Assembly: GCA_043721435.1 (NCBI GenBank) | Contig: JAYSQR010000002.1 | Coordinates: 1 to 13,791, forward strand | Length of the DNA stretch: 13,791 nt | Direction: 5' to 3' | From: VFJL01 sp043721435 | Lineage (GTDB): Bacteria; Pseudomonadota; Gammaproteobacteria; Burkholderiales; Nitrosomonadaceae | Shown: positions 8,111 through 13,791 of the stretch, in pieces | Numbering within the stretch: position 1 is the first letter of the stretch | Layout of the letters: each line of letters opens with the position of its first letter | The notes under the pieces: generated by a model | Seen by the model: the letters and a program-made list of their open reading frames with translations, nothing else | What the model was told of the DNA's origin: nothing | Database searches by the model: none | Program-made: the position numbers and the translations under genes

Positions 8111-9617
8111 AACTACCAAGGTATGGTTGGCAAATTTTAATACCAGTGCGGATGCCGCTCAAATAGGTAAGGATCTCTTTAATCGCCTTGGTTTTTCTGC
8201 CCACTATCAACTTGCTCGCTTAGCTATCGGTCGTTCACTCGGCGAAGCATCCTTTCCAGAAGCTGCGCCAGATGCGCGCGGTAACCCGATAAAGGGAAAT
8301 TTACTATTTGGTGAGGAGCAGAGTGGCGCATTGCTTTGGCTGGGATTGCTGGTGGAAAACGTATATCAGCACCTGCCGAACAAAACAATTACTTTGGAGA
8401 TTTTGCAAAGTACCGTTAGAGATCACTGGCGACGTGGCGTAATGTTGTTGCAGCAGGACTGGGAGGAGGCAGGTGATTACGCTAAATTTGTAGAATTGCT
8501 CATAACGCGAAGAGCTGTATTACCCAGCGATATTGGGCTTGCCCCCTCTGGTGCAGGGGAGCCGCAACTGGTTGCGCTTGCCCCCAAACCCGTCTGTCTG
8601 GAATTGGGGCACGACAAAGATTCCGGTGAACCAACAAGCTGGATAATCAATGGGCAAGGGTACTCGCCAAACGTGGCAATTATGGGGCAAAGTGGTTCGG
8701 GCAAAACGCGCATGATGCTCAAGCTATTAAAACAGTTGCGCGAACAAACTGGTGTTCCCATATTGCTCATTGATGCGGGCAAAGATGAGTTGGCTGATCG
8801 CGCTGATTTGGCAAAAGAGTTAGGGGCAACAGTGCTAAAGGTTCCTAGCCAAGCCATGCCGCTAGATATGTTCTCTGGTTCTACCGTAAGTACGGACGCA
8901 GCAAGGGACGTAACGGTGGCCTTTCGCGAATCTCTCGATAAGGCGTTAAAGGACGGATTGACTGACAACCAGAAGATGCGCGTACTGGAGGGACTCAAGC
9001 CATTATTTGGCAAACGCAAGCAAGTCACCATGTCAGATATTAAGCAGGCGATGGATCGTTATTATGAAGACAACAACGTCAAGCAGGATCGAGTTGTCAC
9101 CATACTGAATGAGTTGTGCCAATACAAATTGTTTGAACCGGAAATGTCACCGGCAGAGTTTTTTGGGAAAAACTGGATATTAACTTTTGGTGGTGCGCCT
9201 GCTGAGAGTCGACGTTTATCAGTGTTCTTGCTGTTTGATGCGCTGCATCGTTATTTACAAACCTTGCCGGAATCCCCAATGGATGCAGAAAACCACCGTG
9301 CCATTCGCATGGCGGTTGCGGTAGATGAGGCACGTCCGCTATTGGATGCAAAGCATGACGGTTTGAGTAAGATGGTGCGTTTGCACCGTTCACACGGGTT
9401 AACGGTATTCATGGCTTCACAAAGTCCTGATGATTATGCAGGACAATCCGATGACTACATGGAGCAGATCGGTTTGCCGATTTGCTTTAAGACCAACGCC
9501 ACCAGCACGGCTGTGCTGAATAACATGTTCAAGTCTAAGCCTAACTTTGCATCACTAGAGTCAGGGACATACCTGACGGTCATAGAAAATGGCACACGGA
9601 AAGTGCGTGCTTTCTGA
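8097..9617 (+). CDS. DndE-like domain fused to a HerA/FtsK-type ATPase
   Basis: The 506-residue product appears to be a fusion. Its N-terminal part (about 5-140) resembles DndE (DUF1832 type): the stretch GKDLFNRLGFSAHYQLARLA and then IGRSLGEASFPE look like the small DNA-binding DndE fold. From about 165 on it is a P-loop ATPase: Walker A GQSGSGKT (197-204), LLIDAGKDE (223-231), Walker B MAVAVDEA with Asp410-Glu411, and a sensor-like VFMASQSPDDYAGQ (437-450), as in HerA/FtsK/VirB4 DNA-pumping motors, which usually act as hexamers. The start at 8097 has a G-rich ribosome site six bases upstream and overlaps the HNH gene by 14 bases. It probably loads on DNA and drives the HNH nuclease. The ATPase class is well supported; the DndE match is by eye. 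Confidence 0.82.
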   Translation: MSDIETTKVWLANFNTSADAAQIGKDLFNRLGFSAHYQLARLAIGRSLGEASFPEAAPDARGNPIKGNLLFGEEQSGALLWLGLLVENVYQHLPNKTITLEILQSTVRDHWRRGVMLLQQDWEEAGDYAKFVELLITRRAVLPSDIGLAPSGAGEPQLVALAPKPVCLELGHDKDSGEPTSWIINGQGYSPNVAIMGQSGSGKTRMMLKLLKQLREQTGVPILLIDAGKDELADRADLAKELGATVLKVPSQAMPLDMFSGSTVSTDAARDVTVAFRESLDKALKDGLTDNQKMRVLEGLKPLFGKRKQVTMSDIKQAMDRYYEDNNVKQDRVVTILNELCQYKLFEPEMSPAEFFGKNWILTFGGAPAESRRLSVFLLFDALHRYLQTLPESPMDAENHRAIRMAVAVDEARPLLDAKHDGLSKMVRLHRSHGLTVFMASQSPDDYAGQSDDYMEQIGLPICFKTNATSTAVLNNMFKSKPNFASLESGTYLTVIENGTRKVRAF

Positions 9618-9699
9618 TACGGTCTGGCTGAAACTGAAAGATAACTCGTTCTTGCCGCCAGCACCAAGTCGTGCGAAGATGAAAGCACACAGGGAAACC

Positions 9700-9936
9700 A
9701 TGATGAACCCCAAGCAGCTCCAACAACTCGATCACCACCTGAACCAGTGGCGGACAAACCACGCCGACACGGAAAGCGTGCGGGCGGCGTATCGCCAACA
9801 GGTACTGAAGTTTACCCTGAGTTCAATGGCGCTGGAAAACGAGTCGGTCAGCCCAGAACGGCTGGCGAAACTGCTGGATCAACCCGCTCGGCGCTACACA
9901 AGAAGTGGCGGAGTTAAATCAGCCCGTCCCGTGTAA
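9700..9936 (+). CDS. small protein of unknown function with a Fic-inhibitor-like motif
   Basis: I do not recognise this 78-residue protein with certainty. AGGGA at 9691-9695 supports a start at ATG 9700 or the adjacent ATG 9703; an upstream in-frame extension would overlap the ATPase gene. The predicted product is mostly helical and ends in a basic tail. Residues 42-47, S-MAL-EN, fit the (S/T)xxxE(G/N) inhibitory motif known from Fic-protein antitoxins and N-terminal Fic inhibitory helices, but no Fic domain (HPFxxGNGR type) is encoded nearby. It could be a stranded antitoxin, the N-terminal remnant of a larger protein, or a chance match. It sits between the ATPase and hicB on the same strand. 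Confidence 0.45.
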   Translation: MMNPKQLQQLDHHLNQWRTNHADTESVRAAYRQQVLKFTLSSMALENESVSPERLAKLLDQPARRYTRSGGVKSARPV

Positions 9937-9969
9937 AATGTGAGTTTGAAAAAGTATCAGGAGCAAATC

Positions 9970-10179
9970 ATGGATTTTACTATCGTGCATGAGCGTGAAG
10001 AAGATGGGCGCTGGCTGGCCGAAGTGCCTGAGCTGCCGGGTGTTCTGGCATATGGCACAAGCGCGCAAGAAGCCATGTCTAAAGCTGAATCTCTCGCACT
10101 GCGGGTGATTGCTGATCGTCTCGAACAAGGCGAGAGTGGCGCTATTGCGATTAATATCTCAATCCCTATTGCAGCGTGA
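9970..10179 (+). CDS. hicB: HicB-family antitoxin (short, HicB-like N-domain only)
   Basis: HicB antitoxins bind and inhibit HicA mRNA interferases. The 69-residue product has the partial RNase H-like HicB core: MDFTIVHEREEDGRWLAEVPELPGVLAYGTSAQEA, with the typical ELPGV.. turn followed by a regular helix ending in LEQGE. It lacks a separate C-terminal DNA-binding domain, so autoregulation, if any, must work otherwise. ATG 9970 is chosen because AGGAG (9959-9963) stands six bases upstream; an in-frame GTG at 9940 has no ribosome site. TAAAAT at 9934-9939 is a possible -10, without a good -35. Its stop overlaps the hicA start (GTGA), in antitoxin-first order. Confidence 0.85.
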   Translation: MDFTIVHEREEDGRWLAEVPELPGVLAYGTSAQEAMSKAESLALRVIADRLEQGESGAIAINISIPIAA

Positions 10180-10388
10180 GTCAGTGGCCATCGGTCAAGG
10201 CTAGGAGAGTTCTTGCTGTTTTGCTCCGGCTTGGGTGGGTAATCAAACGGCAAACCGGCTCTCATAAAACTCTTTCTAGAACCGGTTTCCCCGACTATGT
10301 ATTTGCGTTCCATGATGGTGAAGAAATCGGCCCCAAAATGCTTTCCCGTATTGCAAAGCACACGGGGCTTACTCCATCTGATCTATAG
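10176..10388 (+). CDS. hicA: HicA-family toxin (mRNA interferase)
   Basis: HicA is a small double-stranded-RNA-binding-fold ribonuclease that cuts mRNA independently of ribosomes when HicB is lost. The 70-residue product has the normal length and the key motif RQTGSHKTL with the expected catalytic His30, preceded by the VLLRLGWVIKRQ strand-helix region; the C-terminal half ends in the usual IGPKMLSRIAKHTGL helix. The GTG start at 10176 overlaps the hicB stop by four bases, which suggests translational coupling. Together with hicB it closes the island next to hisC. The toxin looks intact. Confidence 0.87.
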   Translation: MSQWPSVKARRVLAVLLRLGWVIKRQTGSHKTLSRTGFPDYVFAFHDGEEIGPKMLSRIAKHTGLTPSDL

Positions 10389-10477
10389 TCCTATCAATTT
10401 CTGATGAAAAAGAACACAAGGTACTCAACGTAGGACGTAATTATTTCGCGCCGGATGTGTTTCCAAATATCTCTTCA

Positions 10478-11560
10478 ATGCTCCCCTCTCCCGATCAACT
10501 CATCCGCCCGGAAATTCTCGCGCTTTCCGCCTACCATGTGCCGCCTGCAGGTGGCATGGTGAAACTGGATGCGATGGAGAATCCTTATACTTTGCCGCAG
10601 GAGCTGCGCGACGAAATCGCGCGACTGGCGGCGGATGCGCCGCTCAACCGTTATCCCGATGCGAGTGCTGCCTTACTCAAGGCCAGGTTGCAGACAGCGC
10701 TGGCAGTTCCTGCCGGGATGGACATCATGCTGGGCAACGGCTCGGACGAGATCATCCAGATCATCGCGCTGGCCGCAGCCAGGCCGGGGGCGGTGTTGCT
10801 GAGCGTTGAACCCGCGTTCGTGATGTTCCGCATGATCGCCACTTTCGCCGGAATGGGTTATGCGGGCGTGCCGCTGAAAGCCGATTTTTCGCTCGATCTG
10901 GACGCAATGCTCACCGCCATCACCCAGCACCAGCCAGCGGTGATCTTCCTCGCCTACCCTAATAACCCTACCGGCAATCTGTTTGACGCCGCAGTTGTCT
11001 CGCGTATTATTGAAGCCGCTCCCGGCATAGTGGTGATAGATGAAGCCTACCACGCTTTCGCCGATGCGAGTTTCATGGACAGGCTGGCACAATACCCCAA
11101 TCTGTTGTTGATGCGCACGCTCTCCAAATTGGGACTGGCGGGTTTAAGGCTGGGGTTGCTGATTGGCAGACCGGAATGGTTGATACAACTGGAAAAACTG
11201 CGTTTGCCGTATAATGTTGGGGTTGTCACCCAGTTGGTCGCAGAAAAAGTGTTGCAGCATCCCGATATCCTGCTGCAACAGGCCGCAGCGATCAAGACTG
11301 AGCGGGCAGCGGTAAGCAAGTGTTTACGAGCGCTGGATGGGGTGGAGACTTTTCCGACCGACGCAAATTTTATTTTGTTGCGCGTGGCTGAAGCCGGTCA
11401 AGTGTTTCAAGGACTCAAACAACGCGGTGTACTGATCAAGAATCTCGATGGATCACATCCGCTATTGAAGAATTGCCTGCGCGTAACGGTGGGAACCCCC
11501 GATGAAAACGTGCAATTCCTGGCGGCATTGCAGGCCTCGCTCAAGCAACCGATTAACTGA
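10478..11560 (+). CDS. hisC: Histidinol-phosphate aminotransferase HisC
   Basis: HisC is a PLP-dependent class I/II aminotransferase converting imidazole-acetol phosphate and glutamate to histidinol phosphate. From ATG 10478 the protein has 360 residues, close to the usual 350-360. Visible residues: the N-terminal RPEILALSAYHVP, YPNNPTG (160-166), DEAYHAF (188-194), and the PLP-lysine motif TLSKLGLAGLRLG with Lys217. A GTG at 10457 would add seven residues with no family likeness, so the ATG is preferred; neither has a clear Shine-Dalgarno. It is parted from hisD by the island, and the 89 bases before it after hicA contain no clear promoter or terminator. Confidence 0.95.
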   Translation: MLPSPDQLIRPEILALSAYHVPPAGGMVKLDAMENPYTLPQELRDEIARLAADAPLNRYPDASAALLKARLQTALAVPAGMDIMLGNGSDEIIQIIALAAARPGAVLLSVEPAFVMFRMIATFAGMGYAGVPLKADFSLDLDAMLTAITQHQPAVIFLAYPNNPTGNLFDAAVVSRIIEAAPGIVVIDEAYHAFADASFMDRLAQYPNLLLMRTLSKLGLAGLRLGLLIGRPEWLIQLEKLRLPYNVGVVTQLVAEKVLQHPDILLQQAAAIKTERAAVSKCLRALDGVETFPTDANFILLRVAEAGQVFQGLKQRGVLIKNLDGSHPLLKNCLRVTVGTPDENVQFLAALQASLKQPIN

Positions 11561-11594
11561 TTTTATTGCTGCAATCAATTAAACTTTCCCAATC

Positions 11595-12182
11595 ATGCGC
11601 CAGGCACAGATCACCCGCAATACATTGGAAACCCAGATCAGCGTCAATCTCAATCTGGATGGAACCGGTAAAGCCGTGCTGAATACCGGTGTGCCGTTTC
11701 TTGACCACATGCTGGATCAGGTGGCGCGCCACGGCATGCTGGACCTGGAGATTGCCGCCCAGGGGGATTTGCACATTGACGCCCATCACACGGTGGAGGA
11801 TATCGGCATCACTCTGGGTCAGGCATTCGCACAAGCCATCGGCGACAAGAAGGGTTTGCGCCGCTACGGTCACGCCTATGTGCCGCTGGACGAGGCGTTG
11901 TCGCGGGTGGTGGTGGATCTGTCGGGACGTCCCGGTATGGAATTTAACGTTAAGTTTGTGCGTGCCCGCATCGGCGAGTTTGACGTGGACCTGGCGAATG
12001 AATTTTTCCAGGGTTTCGTCAACCATGCCATGGTGACATTGCACATTGACAACCTGTCCGGGGACAATGCCCATCATCAGGCGGAAACCGTATTCAAGGC
12101 ATTTGGCCGTGCATTGCGTATGGCGATAGAGCCCGATCCGCGCGCGGCCGGCATGATCCCGTCTACTAAAGGCTCTTTGTAA
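11595..12182 (+). CDS. hisB: Imidazoleglycerol-phosphate dehydratase HisB (monofunctional)
   Basis: HisB dehydrates imidazole-glycerol phosphate to imidazole-acetol phosphate using two manganese ions. At 195 residues it is the monofunctional dehydratase, without the histidinol-phosphatase domain found in the enterobacterial fusion. Metal-site motifs are visible: FLDHMLDQVARHG (35-47), DAHHTVEDIG (62-71, His64/His65) and DNAHHQAETVFKAF (157-170, His160/His161), arranged in the internally duplicated fold. It starts 34 bases after hisC with no strong Shine-Dalgarno. A separate histidinol phosphatase is needed for the pathway and is not in the window. Confidence 0.96.
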   Translation: MRQAQITRNTLETQISVNLNLDGTGKAVLNTGVPFLDHMLDQVARHGMLDLEIAAQGDLHIDAHHTVEDIGITLGQAFAQAIGDKKGLRRYGHAYVPLDEALSRVVVDLSGRPGMEFNVKFVRARIGEFDVDLANEFFQGFVNHAMVTLHIDNLSGDNAHHQAETVFKAFGRALRMAIEPDPRAAGMIPSTKGSL

Positions 12183-12205
12183 CCGCCCCTACCTTCCCTC
12201 GCAGC

Positions 12206-12877
12206 ATGACTGATATTGCAATCGTTGACTACGGCATGGGTAACCTGCGCTCAGTGTTAAAAGCCCTGGAGCACGTTGCCCCCACCGCCTCCGTGGTTGT
12301 CACCAGCGACCCGGCCGTGGTGCGGCAAGCCGCGCGCGTAGTATTTCCCGGCCAGGGCGCGATGCCTAACTGCATGCATGAAATGGATGCGCGCGGTTTG
12401 CGCGATGCGGTGCTGGATGCTGCTGCCAGCAAACCGTTTCTCGGCATTTGCCTCGGTCTGCAGATGCTGTTCGAAACCAGCGAAGAAGGCAATGTAAAAG
12501 GCCTGGGTATTCTGCCCGGCAAAGTGCGGCGCTTTCCACCTGCGGCCATGATGGATGCCAACGGGCAAAAACTCAAGGTGCCGCACATGGGCTGGAACCA
12601 GGTGCATCAAGCCATTGAGCACCCGTTGTGGAAAGGTATCACTACTGATGCGCGCTTTTATTTCGTACACAGTTATTATGTCGAGACCGCCAGCCCGGAA
12701 CCGGTGGCGGCCTACAGTTTTTATCCTTTTCAGTTTACTTGTGCAGTGGCAAAGGATAATATTTTCGCTGTTCAGTTCCACCCGGAAAAAAGCCATGCGG
12801 CAGGACTGACGCTGCTGGGTAATTTCGTGCAGTGGGAACCGGGTTCCACGAATAAGGCCAGTCAGATTCGCGCGTGA
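12206..12877 (+). CDS. hisH: Imidazole glycerol phosphate synthase glutaminase subunit HisH
   Basis: HisH is the class I glutamine amidotransferase that feeds ammonia through a channel to HisF to make imidazole-glycerol phosphate and AICAR. The 223 residues include the N-terminal IAIVDYGMGNLRS, the oxyanion region VFPGQGAMP, the nucleophile elbow GICLGLQMLFE with Cys82, PHMGWNQ, and the FHPEKS motif giving His192 and Glu194 of the catalytic triad. The triad looks complete. It lies 23 bases after hisB and 50 before hisA; its partner HisF is expected just beyond the right edge. Confidence 0.96.
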   Translation: MTDIAIVDYGMGNLRSVLKALEHVAPTASVVVTSDPAVVRQAARVVFPGQGAMPNCMHEMDARGLRDAVLDAAASKPFLGICLGLQMLFETSEEGNVKGLGILPGKVRRFPPAAMMDANGQKLKVPHMGWNQVHQAIEHPLWKGITTDARFYFVHSYYVETASPEPVAAYSFYPFQFTCAVAKDNIFAVQFHPEKSHAAGLTLLGNFVQWEPGSTNKASQIRA

Positions 12878-12927
12878 ATTTACTTCGAATCTAAAATCTC
12901 AACCCCTAATTTTAGCTCCGATTCAAC

Positions 12928-13674
12928 ATGCTGATCATTCCTGCGATAGACCTGAAAGACGGGCAGTGCGTACGTCTCAAACAGGGTGTAATGGAAAATG
13001 CCACAGTGTTTTCAGAAAGCCCTGGTGCCATGGCTGAGCATTGGTTGCAGCAGGGCGCAAGGCGCTTGCACCTAGTGGACCTGAACGGTGCATTTGCCGG
13101 AAAACCAAAGAATGAGCCGGCCATACGCGCCATTGTCGAAGCCATCGGCGACAGGATCCCGATTCAACTGGGCGGCGGTATCCGCGATCTTGAAACCATC
13201 GAGCGCTATCTCGACGATGGCATCACTTATGTCATTATTGGCACCGCAGCGGTGAAGACACCAGGGTTCCTGCACGACGCCTGCTATGCCTTCCCCGGTC
13301 ATATCATGGTGGGGCTGGATGCGAAAGATGGCAAGGTTGCGGTCGATGGATGGTCCAAAGTCACCGGTCACGACGTAATTGATCTGGCAAAGAAGTTCGA
13401 AAATTATGGGGTCCAAGCGATCGTCTACACCGACATCGGCCGCGACGGCATGCTCAGCGGCGTCAACATCAAAGCCACCGTGGAACTGGCTCGGGCGCTC
13501 ACCATCCCGGTCATTGCCAGCGGCGGCATCACCAATCTCGATGATGTCAAAGCACTGTGCGAAGTCGAACCGGAAGGCATCATGGGTGCCATCACCGGAC
13601 GCGCCATTTACGAGGGTTCGCTGGATTTCAGGGCGGCGCAGGGGTTGGCCGATGTACTCGGTGCCAATACCTGA
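12928..13674 (+). CDS. hisA: Phosphoribosylformimino-AICAR-P isomerase HisA
   Basis: HisA is a TIM-barrel Amadori isomerase converting ProFAR to PRFAR. The 248-residue product has the full family length. Catalytic acids are visible: Asp8 in IPAIDLKDGQ and Asp131 in VGLDAKDGK. Phosphate-binding loops IQLGGGIRD (79-87) and ASGGI (197-201), and the VYTDIGRDGMLSG segment (166-178), are present, in the half-barrel duplication typical of HisA and HisF. The ATG at 12928 opens MLIIPAIDLKDG, the usual start, without a clear Shine-Dalgarno. Confidence 0.97.
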   Translation: MLIIPAIDLKDGQCVRLKQGVMENATVFSESPGAMAEHWLQQGARRLHLVDLNGAFAGKPKNEPAIRAIVEAIGDRIPIQLGGGIRDLETIERYLDDGITYVIIGTAAVKTPGFLHDACYAFPGHIMVGLDAKDGKVAVDGWSKVTGHDVIDLAKKFENYGVQAIVYTDIGRDGMLSGVNIKATVELARALTIPVIASGGITNLDDVKALCEVEPEGIMGAITGRAIYEGSLDFRAAQGLADVLGANT

Positions 13675-13701
13675 GGCCATAAGGCCCTCGCTAATTCATA
13701 G

Positions 13702-13776
13702 TCATAGCGGAAGTGAGTGGAAGCGGCATAGGAAAATTCTGTTTTCCGCTTTCCTCTACGCCTCCGTGCCTCTGTT
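13702..13776 (+). repeat. intergenic hairpin and degenerate repeat after hisA
   Basis: After hisA the last 117 bases hold no gene. AAGCGG (13721-13726) can pair with CCGCTT (13746-13751), with an inner GGAAAA/TTTTCC stem as an alternative pairing. The following TTTCCTCTACGCCTCCGTGC tract (13750-13769) resembles the right arm of the hisG-hisD repeat (4665-4690). AAGG at 13784-13787, at the very end, may be the ribosome site of the next gene, expected to be hisF. The lack of a GC stem with a T-run and the continuing operon argue against a terminator. Confidence 0.4.
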
Positions 13777-13791
13777 TATTTTTAAGGTAAA

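Noticed and set aside
10351..10389. TTGCAA and TATAGT as a promoter for hisC
   Set aside because: The spacer is about 27 bases, too long for sigma-70, and most of it lies inside hicA.
6026..10477. Attachment-site direct repeats flanking the island
   Set aside because: I compared both edges by eye and found no convincing repeat; no integrase or tRNA gene is present.

Overview
The window looks like a betaproteobacterial chromosome segment. The gene order murA-hisG-hisD-hisC-hisB-hisH-hisA, the short regulatory-subunit-dependent form of HisG, and a neighbouring recG/ridA pair all fit Nitrosomonadales-like Betaproteobacteria. That placement is inferred from gene order and protein form; no database comparison was made.

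Left part (1-2398, minus strand): the 3'-truncated recG helicase gene lies directly downstream of ridA, in the same frame and 3 bases after its stop. A divergent intergenic region of about 200 bases (2399-2600) separates them from the plus-strand operon. Middle-left (2601-6025): murA, hisG and hisD. The 166-base hisG-hisD gap holds an imperfect 31-base inverted repeat, and a related sequence recurs after hisA. Right part (10478-13674): hisC, hisB, hisH and hisA; hisF is expected just past the right edge.

Between hisD and hisC, where other Betaproteobacteria usually have the two genes next to each other, sits about 4.45 kb of foreign-looking DNA, all on the plus strand. It holds three overlapping genes: a short DndC-like PAPS-reductase-family protein (6196-7164), an HNH endonuclease with an N-terminal sulfur-binding-domain-like signature (7157-8110), and a protein with a DndE-like N-terminus fused to a HerA/FtsK-type ATPase (8097-9617). 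These are followed by a small protein of unknown function with a Fic-inhibitor-like motif (9700-9936) and a HicB-HicA toxin-antitoxin pair (9970-10388). Overlapping or closely coupled genes suggest that the first three are one translational unit. I read them as a compact DNA-phosphorothioation-linked defence module: a sulfur writer, a sulfur-reading or sulfur-sensitive nuclease, and a DNA-translocating ATPase, with no dndA, dndB, dndD or dndFGH in the window. This is the most interesting content of the window.

The his enzymes cover ATP + PRPP condensation (HisG), the BBM II isomerase (HisA), the glutaminase half of IGP synthase (HisH), IGP dehydratase (HisB), the aminotransferase (HisC) and the final two oxidations (HisD). 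The island presumably shares transcription with this operon or must avoid blocking it. No gene-free stretch exceeds about 300 bases. I saw no tRNA, rRNA, CRISPR array, transposase or integrase.
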